A DNA stretch of 64,000 nucleotides, taken from contig NZ_QVQT02000002.1 of assembly GCF_003428625.2 (NCBI RefSeq), forward strand, positions 124,001 to 188,000. The letters run 5' to 3'. Under the pieces are notes generated by a model. That model did no database searches. It was not told where the DNA came from and saw nothing but the letters and a program-made list of their open reading frames with translations. The DNA is from Paracidobacterium acidisoli (GTDB lineage: Bacteria; Acidobacteriota; Terriglobia; Terriglobales; Acidobacteriaceae). The position numbers and the translations under genes were made by a program. Positions 48,524-57,679 of this stretch are shown piece by piece (position 1 is the stretch's first letter; each line of letters starts with the position of its first letter).

Positions 48524-49840
48524 ATGGCGAACAGAAGTGAAGAGAAGTCAGCCGCGGAGAAGTCGAAGAACGCGGCCGGAAGCGATTCTCTGCAAAACGG
48601 ATCAGAGCAGAGCCAGGGACGCCGGCGGGCGGCGGTGGCATTCATCTTTGTCACCATTTCGCTGGATATGTTTGCGATGGGGATGATCGCGCCGGTGCTG
48701 CCGAGACTGGTGACCGACTTTATCGGCAGCAACGAGTCGCGGGCGGTGGAGATCTACGGCGTCTTTGTGACGGTATGGGCGCTGATGCAGTTCTTTTTTT
48801 CGCCGCTGCTGGGCTCGCTCTCAGATCGCTTTGGGCGCCGGTCGGTGATTCTGCTGTCGAATTTCGGACTGGGCGCGGATTACCTGGTGATGGCGCTGGC
48901 GCCGACGCTGGGATGGCTGTTCGTCGGACGCGTGATCTCCGGCATTACCTCGGCGAGCGTGCCGACGGCGATGGCGTATATCACCGATGTGACACCGCAG
49001 AAGTCGCGCGCGGAGGCCTTCGGCATGGTCAGCGCGGCCTTCGGCATGGGCTTTGTGCTGGGACCGGCGCTGGGCGGCATTCTGGGGAATGTGAATCCGC
49101 GACTGCCGTTCTGGGTGGCAGGTGCGATGAGCCTGGTGAATGCGATGTACGGCCTGCTCGTGCTGCCGGAGTCGCTGCCGCCGGAGAAGCGCGGCGTGTT
49201 TTCGTGGAAGCGGGCGAATCCAGTCGGCTCACTGGCCCTGATGCGTCGGCATCGCGAGCTGCTGGGACTGGCGGGCGTGCTCTTCCTGAGCTATCTAACG
49301 CAGCAGTCGCTGCAGAATGCCTGGGTGCTGTATCTCGATTACCGCTTCGACTGGACCAACCGCTCGGTCGGACTGTCGCTGGCGCTGGTGGGGGTGTGCT
49401 CGGCGATTGTGGGCGCCTTTGTGATGAAGCCGGTGGTGCGAAGGCTGGGCGAGCGAAGGACGCTGCTGACGGGACTGGGAATTGGCTGGATCGGCTTTGC
49501 CGTGTATGGACTGGCGCGAACGGGTGCGGGCTTTCTGGCGGGGATTCCGGTGATGAGTTTATGGGGGCTGGCGGGTCCGGCGGCCCAGGGGATGATGACG
49601 CGCCATGTCGAGGCGCACGAGCAGGGGCAGCTGCAGGGCGCGGTGCAGTGTATTCGCGGGCTGACGGCGCTGATCGGGCCGACGCTGTTTACGTCGGTCT
49701 TCGCTGAGGCGGTACGGCCGGGCAATACCTGGCACCTGCCGGGGGCTCCGTTTGTACTGGCGGCGGCCATTCTGCTGGCTTCGGCCCTGCTGGCGGTAGT
49801 GGTGACTAAAAGGCGGACTGAAGTCGAAGTGGCGGCGTAA
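48524..49840 (+). CDS. MFS transporter, TetA/TCR-like
   Basis: A 438-residue major facilitator with twelve predicted helices after a hydrophilic lead of about 33 residues. SLDMFAMGMIAPVLPRLVTDF is helix 1 of the tetracycline-resistance-like group, GSLSDRFGRRSVIL is the loop 2-3 motif, and GMVSAAFGMGFVLGPALGG matches the motif C region of drug:proton antiporters. ATG 48524 follows GAGGAAG. It probably expels a small molecule by proton antiport; calling it a tetracycline pump would go beyond the evidence. No linked regulator is present. Confidence 0.9.
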   Translation: MANRSEEKSAAEKSKNAAGSDSLQNGSEQSQGRRRAAVAFIFVTISLDMFAMGMIAPVLPRLVTDFIGSNESRAVEIYGVFVTVWALMQFFFSPLLGSLSDRFGRRSVILLSNFGLGADYLVMALAPTLGWLFVGRVISGITSASVPTAMAYITDVTPQKSRAEAFGMVSAAFGMGFVLGPALGGILGNVNPRLPFWVAGAMSLVNAMYGLLVLPESLPPEKRGVFSWKRANPVGSLALMRRHRELLGLAGVLFLSYLTQQSLQNAWVLYLDYRFDWTNRSVGLSLALVGVCSAIVGAFVMKPVVRRLGERRTLLTGLGIGWIGFAVYGLARTGAGFLAGIPVMSLWGLAGPAAQGMMTRHVEAHEQGQLQGAVQCIRGLTALIGPTLFTSVFAEAVRPGNTWHLPGAPFVLAAAILLASALLAVVVTKRRTEVEVAA

Positions 49841-49883
49841 TCGGATTGCATCAACGCGGGGCAATTTGTATCATTTTTTGCGT

Positions 49884-50111
49884 ATGAGAACCACTGTTAC
49901 GCTTTCTGATGCAGCTTCCGAGCTTGTGATGCGGTATGCGAAATCCTGTGACGTCTCGATGAGTCAGGCAGTCTCGGAACTGATCGAGCGCAGTGCAAGA
50001 GAAAAGCCGCGCGTTCGCTATGCGGAAGGACTTGCGATTCTGGATTTACCCTCCGGCAGCCGCAGAATTACGACGGATGAGGTGAAGCGGCTGGAGAGCG
50101 AGGAGGAATGA
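49884..50111 (+). CDS. Ribbon-helix-helix antitoxin (VapB-like)
   Basis: A 75-residue protein. RTTVTLSDAASELVMRYAKS at the N-terminus is a ribbon-helix-helix DNA-binding start (short beta strand then two helices), and the acidic C-terminal part (RITTDEVKRLESEEE) is the usual toxin-binding tail. ATG 49884 was chosen because it starts exactly at the strand. The stop overlaps the start of the PIN-domain toxin (ATGA, 50108-50111), the classic antitoxin-first coupled pair. It should neutralise the toxin and repress the operon. Confidence 0.85.
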   Translation: MRTTVTLSDAASELVMRYAKSCDVSMSQAVSELIERSAREKPRVRYAEGLAILDLPSGSRRITTDEVKRLESEEE

Positions 50112-50542
50112 GCCTGCACCTGCTCGACGTAAATGTTATGGTTGCGCTTCATTTACCGGAGCACGAGGCGCACAGCCGTGTCTTCGAGTGGTTTTTACGC
50201 ACAGGCAGGAAGTCATTCTGTACCTGCGCGCTTACGCAGGCGGGGTTTCTGCGGATGATGATGAACCCAGTGCTGACCGGCGAAAAGATTACGCTGAACG
50301 AGGCGCAGGAATTGCTGGACAGTCTGGTGCAGCAATCGGGGCATGGCTTTCTGCAGATGGAATGTAGCTTCCGTGAGGCCGCAGCCCCATTTGAGGACAG
50401 GATTTTCGGCCACCGGCAGATTACTGATGCCTATCTGCTGGGGCTGGCTATGCGGCATAAGGCAAAGCTCGCTACTCTGGATAAAGCCATCGTCCATCTG
50501 GCGGGCCAGCAGTTGTCCAGTCACCTGGCATTGATCCAATAA
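50108..50542 (+). CDS. PIN-domain ribonuclease toxin (VapC-like)
   Basis: A 144-residue PIN nuclease. LLDVNVMVAL holds the first acidic residue (Asp7). The CALTQAGFLRM stretch is the hallmark of one VapC subgroup. RQITDAYLLGLAM (Asp107) and ATLDKAI (Asp125) supply the remaining metal ligands. VapC toxins cleave tRNA or rRNA and stop growth when the unstable antitoxin is lost. The gene is translationally coupled to the ribbon-helix-helix antitoxin. All catalytic residues appear intact, so the pair is probably functional. Confidence 0.9.
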   Translation: MSLHLLDVNVMVALHLPEHEAHSRVFEWFLRTGRKSFCTCALTQAGFLRMMMNPVLTGEKITLNEAQELLDSLVQQSGHGFLQMECSFREAAAPFEDRIFGHRQITDAYLLGLAMRHKAKLATLDKAIVHLAGQQLSSHLALIQ

Positions 50543-50569
50543 CTGCCTCTTCACTCGCCGAGAGACGGT

Positions 50570-52276
50570 TCAGCGGCGTTTCGCTTCAGCGGCCGCTGCC
50601 TGATACACCGTCTTTCCGGCAACCACGGTGCGGAGAACGGTCGCGCCGAGGATCGCGTTGGGTGCAACCGCGGTGAGATCTCGGTCGAGGACGACAAAGT
50701 CGGCGGCATAGCCGGGCGCGAGAATTCCTTTCCACGTCTCGGCGAATTCAGCGTAGGCCGATCCCTGGGTGTAAGCGGTGATGGCCTGGCCAAGAGTGAT
50801 CCGCTCTTCAGGATCAAAGACGGCATTGCCGGCTTCGTTTTGACGAGTCACGGCAGCATAGACTCCGCGAAAGGGCGTGATGGGCTCGACGGGGTAGTCG
50901 GTGCCGAAGGCCAGGGCCACATCGTCGTCGAGGAATGATTTCCAGGCGTAGGCGTATTTTGAGCGATCGGGGCCGAGACGCTGCGCGGCCCAGCTCATAT
51001 CGGTAAGCAGATGGTTGGGCTGCATGGAAGCGATGATGCCAAGCTGCCGGTAGCGGGCAAAATCATCAGGGCCGAGGACCTGGGAGTGCTCGATACGATT
51101 GCGTGCGCTGCGCGCGGCGGGATCGGCCTGCTCGGCGGCAGCGAAGGCATCGAGCGCCATTTCAACAGCGCGATCGCCGATGGCGTGGAAGCCCATCTGG
51201 AAGCCGGCTTTGGCGCGCTCGACGGCCATCTGATTGAGCTTTGCCTGATCGTAGCGGGGAATGCCGGAGTTGCCGGGATCGTCGGAGTAAGGCGCGTCGA
51301 GGGCCGCAGTGCGCGAGCCGAGTGAGCCGTCCATGAAGCCCTTGAGCATGGTCGTGTGGAGCATGCGGTCGGTCTTTGCGTGATGTGCCTGATGTTCCCT
51401 GAGCAGGGCGACGGGCGCGTCGAAGGGCAGCCATTCGCTGATGCGCAGAGGAAGCCGGCCTTCCTGCTCCAGTTGCTCGTAGACGAGAAAGTCCTGCCAG
51501 CCGGAGTTGTCCTGCACGGAGGTAAGGCCGTGGCTGACGGCATCCTGAAGAACCATCTCGATGCCTTTGCGGCGCAGCTCGGGAGTGGGTGCGGGGATGC
51601 GCTTTTCCACGAGGGCGCGGGCGGTCTCGCGAACGATGCCGGAGGGGTTGCCGCTGGCATCGCGATCGATCTTTCCGCCTGAAGGATCGGGCGTGGCGCG
51701 GGTGATGCCGGCTGCGCGGAGCGCGGCGGTACTGACGACGGCGATGTGTCCGTCGACGCGGACGAAATAAGCGGGATGGCTGCCGGCGACGGCGTCGATG
51801 TCGGCGCGGGTGGGAAGCTGCTTCGAGGCCCAGAGGGTGTGATCCCACCCGCCGCCGGTGATCCATGCGCCGGGAGCGGCTTTCTGTGCCGCATCGCGGA
51901 TACGCTGCTGCATCTCTGCGAGCGAGTGCGTTCCGGTGAGGTTGACGGAGAGCAGAATCTGCGCGGCATCGCCCAGGTGAACATGGGCATCGTTGAATCC
52001 GGGCATGACGAAGGCACGATGGAGATCGATAAGCTCCGTCGAGGGGCCTTTGTAGCGGGCGAGGATGGAGGTGTCATCACCGGCGGCGAGGATTTCACCA
52101 TGCGCGATAGCCAGAGCGGTGACCCGTTCGGGACGGGTGGACTGCAGCGCAACGCCGGTAAGGATGTTGCCGTGGAAGCAGATGATTTCGGCGGGCGCGG
52201 CGGAGGACTGCGCGAAGAGGGGAAGAGAGACCAGACAGAAGATGGCGACAAAGACGGGGAGCGTGCGGTAGTTCAC
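50570..52276 (-). CDS. Secreted amidohydrolase, YtcJ-like
   Basis: A 568-residue metal-dependent hydrolase with a signal peptide ([23 protein letters not shown]). The amidohydrolase 3 pattern is complete: [17 protein letters not shown] supplies the HxH metal pair, [13 protein letters not shown] follows, then the later [14 protein letters not shown] and RIEHSQVL His residues and [13 protein letters not shown] with the catalytic Asp. YtcJ-like proteins hydrolyse amides or cyclic compounds; the natural substrates are mostly unknown. Start GTG 52276. It is convergent with the VapC gene, with only 27 bases between them. Confidence 0.9.
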   Translation of the reverse strand: MNYRTLPVFVAIFCLVSLPLFAQSSAAPAEIICFHGNILTGVALQSTRPERVTALAIAHGEILAAGDDTSILARYKGPSTELIDLHRAFVMPGFNDAHVHLGDAAQILLSVNLTGTHSLAEMQQRIRDAAQKAAPGAWITGGGWDHTLWASKQLPTRADIDAVAGSHPAYFVRVDGHIAVVSTAALRAAGITRATPDPSGGKIDRDASGNPSGIVRETARALVEKRIPAPTPELRRKGIEMVLQDAVSHGLTSVQDNSGWQDFLVYEQLEQEGRLPLRISEWLPFDAPVALLREHQAHHAKTDRMLHTTMLKGFMDGSLGSRTAALDAPYSDDPGNSGIPRYDQAKLNQMAVERAKAGFQMGFHAIGDRAVEMALDAFAAAEQADPAARSARNRIEHSQVLGPDDFARYRQLGIIASMQPNHLLTDMSWAAQRLGPDRSKYAYAWKSFLDDDVALAFGTDYPVEPITPFRGVYAAVTRQNEAGNAVFDPEERITLGQAITAYTQGSAYAEFAETWKGILAPGYAADFVVLDRDLTAVAPNAILGATVLRTVVAGKTVYQAAAAEAKRR

Positions 52277-52360
52277 GGACGGCAGTGTAACAGGCCACGA
52301 TGGATGGCAGATGGCAGGAGACCGGATGCGGATCGGGAATGGATTGCCGAAGTTTCTGAT

Positions 52361-52639
52361 TCAGGGGGTGAAGGGCGGCCGTGACGGCTGCTGCGGCTGA
52401 CAATCGGCGTGCAGATGGGCCGGAATGCTGCCGGGCCCGGTACGGTGTTCCACCCTGGCGTGAGCCATGAGTGAGCGTCCGGTGCGGCTTTTGAGCATGG
52501 ATATGCGACGGCACTGTGCGCACTCCCACGGATAAAGGCCGAGCTTTGGATAGATGCGAAGCTGAAGAAATCCTGCGCGGTGCGCGCGTGTAAGCTCGAA
52601 TTCGCCGCATTTCGGACACTGCAGCTTAATGACGGTCAT
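52361..52639 (-). CDS. Small zinc-ribbon protein
   Basis: A 92-residue protein with CPKCGEFEL at residues 8-16 and WECAQCRR near 38-45, two CxxC knuckles that would bind one zinc. The remainder is basic and Pro/Gln-rich. Start ATG 52639; it lies 142 bases from the divergent YvcK-like gene. Zinc-ribbon proteins of this size often contact nucleic acid or other proteins. No function can be assigned. The C-terminal 40 residues are low complexity and may be partly non-conserved. Confidence 0.6.
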   Translation of the reverse strand: MTVIKLQCPKCGEFELTRAHRAGFLQLRIYPKLGLYPWECAQCRRISMLKSRTGRSLMAHARVEHRTGPGSIPAHLHADCQPQQPSRPPFTP

Positions 52640-52780
52640 GAGTACGCTTCACGCCTCTTTTCGGGTTGCTGTCTGCACGCTTTCGCCTGTGGGCAGGAGC
52701 GCTTTGCGTTCCTTATCGGCAAAGAGGAGCGAAGCCTGAGGAAGCGACTTGCGGCCGTCTGAACGGCTACACTGGAAGCT

Positions 52781-53872
52781 GTGAGTACAGGCTCTGTTTC
52801 CTCCGTTTCTCTGCCGGGAGTGCGCGTGGTTGCGATGGGCGGGGGAACCGGTCTCTCCACGCTGCTGCGCGGACTGAAACGTTACGCACCTTCGTCTCTG
52901 TCCGGCGGATATGAGCAGCACGATGGAGTGCCGTACCGCATCAGCGACCTGTCGGCGATTGTGACCGTGACCGATGACGGTGGATCGAGCGGACGTCTGC
53001 GCCGCGACTTCAACATGCTGCCGCCGGGCGATCTGCGCAACTGCATGGTCGCGCTCTCGGAAGATGAGCATCTGATCTCACGCCTCTTCCAGCATCGTTT
53101 TCAGGCGGGCGGAGACCTGTCAGGCCACAGCGTGGGCAATCTGCTGGTAGCCGCTCTGATGGAGATGACGGGAGATTTCGGGCAGGCGATCCGGCTGTCG
53201 GCCGAGGTGCTGGCGACGCGCGGACATATCTATCCGGCGACATCCTCCAATGTGACGCTCGCGGCGCAGATGGCCGATGGCTCGGTGGTGCGCGGGGAAA
53301 CGAGTATCAGCGCGAGCCACGGAAGGATCGTCGAGCTGATGCTGGAGCCGGCGGATGCGCGGCCGGTGCCGGAGACGCTGGAGGCGATCGAGCGCGCCGA
53401 TCTGATTACCCTGGGGCCCGGCTCACTCTACACGAGCCTGGTCACGAATCTGCTGGTGCAGGGGATTCCGGAGGCGCTGGCGGGAGCGCAGGGCAAGCGG
53501 GTGTATATCGCGAACCTGATGACGCAGGCCAACGAGAGTCTGGATCTGACGGCATCGCAGCATATCGAGCGCATTTACGAGCATACCGGCCAGCCGATCT
53601 TCGATTACGCGCTGGTGAATACGGCGCCGGTTTCAGAGGATATCCGGAAGCGGTATGCCGCGGAGGGCGCGGATGTGATTCAGCCGGACATCGAGCGCAT
53701 CGAAGCGATGGGCATTCGCTGCATCGAGGGAGATTTTGCCGCCGAAGGGAATGTTCTGCGTCACGCCGCGGACCGGGTCGCGGATGCGCTGCTGCGCCTG
53801 CCGCTGCGAAAGAACGGACGCGGGACACAGAAATCGGGACGCAGGGCACGACGAGCGGCGCGCAGTGTGTGA
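52781..53872 (+). CDS. yvcK: Gluconeogenesis factor YvcK / CofD-like protein
   Basis: A 363-residue UPF0052/YvcK-type protein. The N-terminus VRVVAMGGGTGLSTLLRGLKRY binds UDP-sugar, and VTVTDDGGSSGRLRRDF is the CofD-family core. GDLRNCMVAL, HSVGNLLVAALME, LGPGSLYTSLVTNLLV and NLMTQANES are all in place. YvcK-type proteins bind UDP-GlcNAc and affect cell-wall synthesis and growth on gluconeogenic carbon. About 40 extra basic residues close the protein (RKNGRGTQKSGRRARRAARS). Start GTG 52781 follows GGAAG. It is convergent with the TPR gene 9 bases away. Confidence 0.93.
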   Translation: MSTGSVSSVSLPGVRVVAMGGGTGLSTLLRGLKRYAPSSLSGGYEQHDGVPYRISDLSAIVTVTDDGGSSGRLRRDFNMLPPGDLRNCMVALSEDEHLISRLFQHRFQAGGDLSGHSVGNLLVAALMEMTGDFGQAIRLSAEVLATRGHIYPATSSNVTLAAQMADGSVVRGETSISASHGRIVELMLEPADARPVPETLEAIERADLITLGPGSLYTSLVTNLLVQGIPEALAGAQGKRVYIANLMTQANESLDLTASQHIERIYEHTGQPIFDYALVNTAPVSEDIRKRYAAEGADVIQPDIERIEAMGIRCIEGDFAAEGNVLRHAADRVADALLRLPLRKNGRGTQKSGRRARRAARSV

Positions 53873-53881
53873 GGGCTGCCG

Positions 53882-54451
53882 CTACGAGATTTCGGGGTAA
53901 AGCAGCTCGGTAAAGCGCGGATCGTCGGCCATGTCCTGAAAGTCAGTGTCGCTGCGGGCATGGATGCGATTGTGCTCGCGGAGCGCGATGGCGCGGGACA
54001 GATGCTGGAGGCATTCCTCAGCCTGGCCGGTCATGCTGTTGAGCACGGCGAGACCATAATGGGCGTAGTCGACGTCCTCTTTGCTCTTGAGGATCGCCTC
54101 GAACTGGTCGCGCGCGTCCTCGTAATTGCCGGTATTGAGCAGCGAGATGGCGTAGTCATACCGCTCTTCGGAGCTGGTGAAGCTCAGCGAGATGTTTCGC
54201 GCGTTGCGCTCGCAGACGGCAAGATAGACGCGCGACCGCTCGAGGATCTCGGGCGAACCATCCTGAATGAGTTTTTCGAAAAGGGCGCGGGCCTTTTCGT
54301 ATTTGCCTTCCTGCATCAGCTTGAGCGCACTCTGGTAGGTATCCAGAGCCTGCTGCTGCGGCTGGGTCGCCACTGGACGCATCTTCCCGGCAATGGTGCG
54401 GGGGACTTTACCGATGCCTGCTCCCTGACGCGATTCCTGTATACGAACCAT
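53882..54451 (-). CDS. Tetratricopeptide repeat protein
   Basis: A 189-residue protein with TPR-like helical pairs: ALDTYQSALKLMQEGKYEKA with RALFEKLIQDG (about 35-66), SRVYLAVCERNARN, then YDYAISLLNTGNYEDARDQF with EAILKSKED, and AHYGLAVLNSMTGQAEECLQ with HLSRAIAL. A basic, disordered N-terminus (about 30 residues) precedes them. TPR proteins are adaptors for protein complexes. No signal peptide is seen, so it is cytoplasmic. The last residues (DMADDPRFTELLYPEIS) are a conserved-looking tail that may carry its own partner site. Partner unknown. Confidence 0.85.
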   Translation of the reverse strand: MVRIQESRQGAGIGKVPRTIAGKMRPVATQPQQQALDTYQSALKLMQEGKYEKARALFEKLIQDGSPEILERSRVYLAVCERNARNISLSFTSSEERYDYAISLLNTGNYEDARDQFEAILKSKEDVDYAHYGLAVLNSMTGQAEECLQHLSRAIALREHNRIHARSDTDFQDMADDPRFTELLYPEIS

Positions 54452-54663
54452 TTCTGTACGTGCCTCGGAAACTTCCGGCGCGATGCGCCAATGTGATGCT
54501 TATAGACCCACGTTTATAAGGGCAAGTACCACCCGGCGTCAAATGCGGCACACCGGCGGGGGAATTGCGGCGTGTGAACAGGGGAACAGCGCTGCCGGCC
54601 TTCGTCTTCTTAGTTTCGCTTTACTGCGAGCGTGTTGCCTGCGAGGAACGGGCACGCGCGACA

Positions 54664-54706
54664 CTGCCCGCAGACCGGCAAAAAAAAGATGCGGGCCTGC
54701 GGGCAG
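54664..54706. terminator. Long-loop hairpin, possible terminator of the hypothetical protein gene
   Basis: CTGCCCGCAG (54664-54673) and CTGCGGGCAG (54697-54706) are perfect 10-bp arms around a 23-base loop holding an A8 tract (T8 on the minus strand). It lies in the 307-base spacer 54452-54758 downstream of the 54759-56594 minus-strand gene. That spacer holds no other gene or motif I can see. Confidence 0.5.
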
Positions 54707-54758
54707 AGAGAAAGCAATTTAATGTGCCAGGATTGGCTTGTGATTTGCGGCAGTCTGA

Positions 54759-56594
54759 TCAGTTGCCTCCGCCTCCGCTGCCAAAGAGCTTGCCGAGCAA
54801 TCCACCGCGCAGAGCGGAGACCAGATCGATTCCCACACCGATGCTGTAGAGATCCCGGGAGACCGACCGCACCTGAATGACGTAAGTATTGTTCGCAGAT
54901 GGGTTGATGGTGGCGCCGTCGGCGGTTTTCACCGAATCGGAAGTGTTTAATCCAATAAACGTATTGGGAGAAGCATTCTTACCGTGATGAATGGCGATGT
55001 TGGCGGTGCCGAAGACATAAAGCGCGGAGATGGCGGAGCTGGAATGGGAACCGGAGCTGATGGGCAGCGGAACAGGGAGAAACCCTTCGACCCTGGCGAC
55101 GCCGAAGTGGGTATTGGTCTTCACGGCCTCATCGACTCCAATGCCGAAGGCTACAAGAGCGGGAGGCGAGTACTGCCATTTCCCATACGAATCAAGATAA
55201 TGTGTCGTGAGCTTGATTCCGCCATATGCCTCCCGGTCGAAGCGATCCGCAGTTTTATGAAACTCTGCGAAATCACAGCTGTCGCTGACGTTTTTCACTT
55301 TATTCGTGGAGGCGTCGGGGTTTACGCAGATCTGACCTATGGTTGTTGGGGTTGTTGTTGCGTATTTCTGGTTTTTGTCCATCTGCACGAGTAACTGGTA
55401 GGCCTGCGAGGTATCGGCAGGAAAGGCGAAGGTTTGATTCAGCTCGTTGCTGGAGAGATAGCCGCTGGCTCCGGCGATGGCAAAAGCCGCGAACGAGAAG
55501 CGCTCCATCTCCGGCGTGCTCTGATCCGCATACTGGCGGGCGTAGCCGCGATTTAAAGGATACTCCAGTCCGGTCAGAAACTCGGCTACGCTGGCGACTG
55601 CATTCAGCTTCAGAGAGTTTTCCTCGCTGGCGAGGCCGGCGACAAAATCGCCGAGTGTTGCGGTCTGCGTCTGGGCGCTGCTGCCGATGCGGACATTGCC
55701 TATCCAGCGAAAGCCATGGGTATCCGGGATGGCCCGGTTCGAGTAGAAATCGAGAAACAGGCGGCCTTCTCCATCGGCTCCGCTGGCGCCGCCCTGTTCA
55801 TATCCGAGAATCAGCCGCGTTTGCTCTCCAACAGGCATTTTGATTTTGGGCTGAACTACTGCGGAGTTCAGAAGAGCTTTGCCGGGAGTGCCTTTCTGCA
55901 CGTCCGCGCTCAGGGGAAAAGCGGTGAGCCAGATAGTCTGCGACTTGCGCAGAGTATTGCTGGATATATCAAAGGTTATGGTTCCCCCCTTCGGTACGGT
56001 GCCGGTGGCCAGCACTCGCGGAGTGCACTCGACGGCAGGCTGTACGGGGGCACATCCAGCCAGGACGGCATACTCTTTACCCTCCTGCCCGGTGGCATCA
56101 ATTTTGGTCGCACCTTCGAGCAGAGGAAGCGACAGAGCCGGAGTGGCCGCTGCACTGCCGCCGGGACTGGACAGGCCGCCGCCGGTGAGCGCTATATCCA
56201 CCGTGTATTGCTTTGCCGTGGCATCGTCAGCATCCTGCAGCCTGATCTCGAGGGTGGCATTGTCAGTTCCGGAGGTGGTGGGCTGATAGGTGATGGTCAC
56301 GGCGCAGTGCTGCCCGGAGGGCAGCGGATTGGCACAAAGTGTCTCCGTTGCCGCCGTGAAAGGCTGCTTTGGAGCGGCCAGGTTCATGGTGTAACGGTGC
56401 CCGCTGGTGTTGATCAGAGTAAAGGTCTGGCTTTGTACGGGTGCTCCGGAACCAGCGGCAGGAAAGTTGAGGTGATCCGGCACAACGGAGACGTTATCAG
56501 GTGTATCTGCGCCGGCCAGCGGAGCGATAAGCCCGGAAAGAAGAAGGATGCAGAGGCATCGTGCAGACACTCTGCTCCTTTTCAGTCGATTCAT
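54759..56594 (-). CDS. Secreted hypothetical protein with ASH/immunoglobulin-like N-terminal domain
   Basis: A 611-residue exported protein. ATG 56594 has an ideal AGGAGG site and starts a signal peptide (MNRLKRSRVSARCLCILLLSGLIAPLAG). Residues about 37-140 are a beta-sandwich of the ASPM-SPD2-hydin or choice-of-anchor type (LNFPAAGSGAPVQSQTFTL, SGQHCAVTITYQPTTSGTDNATLEIRL). The remainder has alternating polar and hydrophobic strands, for example LFLDFYSNRAIPDTHGFRW and HSSSAISALYVFGTANIAI, and could be an outer-membrane beta barrel. It ends in a Gly-rich tail (LFGSGGGGN). I do not recognise a known family for the main part; envelope location is the only supported statement. Confidence 0.75.
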   Translation of the reverse strand: MNRLKRSRVSARCLCILLLSGLIAPLAGADTPDNVSVVPDHLNFPAAGSGAPVQSQTFTLINTSGHRYTMNLAAPKQPFTAATETLCANPLPSGQHCAVTITYQPTTSGTDNATLEIRLQDADDATAKQYTVDIALTGGGLSSPGGSAAATPALSLPLLEGATKIDATGQEGKEYAVLAGCAPVQPAVECTPRVLATGTVPKGGTITFDISSNTLRKSQTIWLTAFPLSADVQKGTPGKALLNSAVVQPKIKMPVGEQTRLILGYEQGGASGADGEGRLFLDFYSNRAIPDTHGFRWIGNVRIGSSAQTQTATLGDFVAGLASEENSLKLNAVASVAEFLTGLEYPLNRGYARQYADQSTPEMERFSFAAFAIAGASGYLSSNELNQTFAFPADTSQAYQLLVQMDKNQKYATTTPTTIGQICVNPDASTNKVKNVSDSCDFAEFHKTADRFDREAYGGIKLTTHYLDSYGKWQYSPPALVAFGIGVDEAVKTNTHFGVARVEGFLPVPLPISSGSHSSSAISALYVFGTANIAIHHGKNASPNTFIGLNTSDSVKTADGATINPSANNTYVIQVRSVSRDLYSIGVGIDLVSALRGGLLGKLFGSGGGGN

Positions 56595-56962
56595 AGGAAC
56601 CTCCTGGAAGGTAAATTTTGAGAAATATCGAGAGATGGCAGAACGGCCGGAGTGATCCGGTGCGAAAAACTTCAGTGAAGCTGCTTTTACAGGCAGATCA
56701 TGGCTGGCGGATTCTCTTTACAGATTCTGTTTCTTCTATCTTATAAGTGATATCTATCTATGAGACATGCAGGTATGTTGCAAAACGTAGAGTTACTGTA
56801 ACAAAGATCGGAAGTTTGACAAGTGTCCAGTTCGTTATTAGAAACACCTGAAACACCGGTTACTACTTATCGTAAGGAAGCAGAGCCAGCTCTGCATTCG
56901 GCCGGGATGCAGAAGAGGGCAGATATCTCCGGAGATATCCGGACGATGGAAGCAATGCGAAA
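56595..56962. other. Intergenic region with perfect 18-bp palindrome
   Basis: A 368-base AT-richer spacer between the end of modC and the start of the secreted hypothetical gene. It includes GATATCTCC-GGAGATATC (56922-56939), an exact 18-base palindrome 24 bases beyond the modC stop, and GTTAC-T-GTAAC (56792-56802). A TTGCAA / TAGATA pair (56778-56783 and 56755-56760, 17-base spacer, minus strand) is a weak promoter candidate for the hypothetical gene. No gene is seen. Confidence 0.45.
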
Positions 56963-57679
56963 TTACCGGGCCGTGGTAAGCAGACGCAGCAGATGATCGC
57001 GGTGCGGGGCGAGGACTTCGCGGGCAGGACCATGGGCGTGTATGCGTCCGGCATCGAGGACGAGGACGGCAGCGTCCTCCTGCCAGACTTCAGCGAGGTC
57101 ATGCGAGACATAGAGAGCCGGCACATCGAGTGAGCGAAGGGCGGCGAGCAGCGTCTGCTTCGAGGCGGCATCGAGCGCGGCCAGCGGCTCATCGAGCAAA
57201 AGAAAATGCGGACGCGGAGCGAGCGCACGGGCGAGCGCGATGCGCTGGCGTTCTCCACCGGAGAGCTGCGCGGGTTTGCGGGCAGCGAGCGGCTCCGCTC
57301 CGAAGAGTGCGAGGAGTTCTTCGATGCGCTCTGTGCGCTGCCCGGCAGAGAGATGGCGGATGCCAAAGGCAATATTTTCGCGCGCGGTGAGATGAGGAAA
57401 GAGCGCGGCCTGCTGTGTGACGAATCCGATGCCGCGGCGGCCGGGCGCGACGGCGATCTTCCGATTTGTATCGGTGAGGCTGCGGCCATTCAGATGGATT
57501 TGGCCTTCGCCGGGAGAGATGAGTCCGGCGAGGATGCGGAGCAATGTGCTTTTGCCCGCTCCGGAGGGACCGAAGAGGATGGTCCAGGCGGTCGCGATGG
57601 AGAATTCGGCTTCGAGCGAAAAGCCGGCGACGCGATGACGCACGGAGGCGCTGAGATGGAAGGCTGCGGCGTCAGGCAT
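56963..57679 (-). CDS. modC: Molybdate ABC transporter ATP-binding protein
   Basis: A 238-residue ABC ATPase. Walker A GPSGAGKST, Q-loop TQQAALFPHLT, signature LSGGERQRIALARAL and Walker B FLLLDEPLAALD, then the switch His in YVSHDLAEV, are all intact. The family-typical C-terminal molybdate-binding (TOBE) domain of long ModC proteins is absent; the protein stops right after the ATPase domain. ATG 57679 overlaps the permease stop by 8 bases. As last gene of modABC it powers molybdate uptake across the inner membrane. Confidence 0.92.
   Translation of the reverse strand: MPDAAAFHLSASVRHRVAGFSLEAEFSIATAWTILFGPSGAGKSTLLRILAGLISPGEGQIHLNGRSLTDTNRKIAVAPGRRGIGFVTQQAALFPHLTARENIAFGIRHLSAGQRTERIEELLALFGAEPLAARKPAQLSGGERQRIALARALAPRPHFLLLDEPLAALDAASKQTLLAALRSLDVPALYVSHDLAEVWQEDAAVLVLDAGRIHAHGPAREVLAPHRDHLLRLLTTAR

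Noticed and set aside
56863-57489. A 208-residue Ser/Pro-rich minus-strand frame overlapping modC
   Set aside because: It is an out-of-frame shadow of the ABC ATPase, whose motifs are all intact in the accepted frame.
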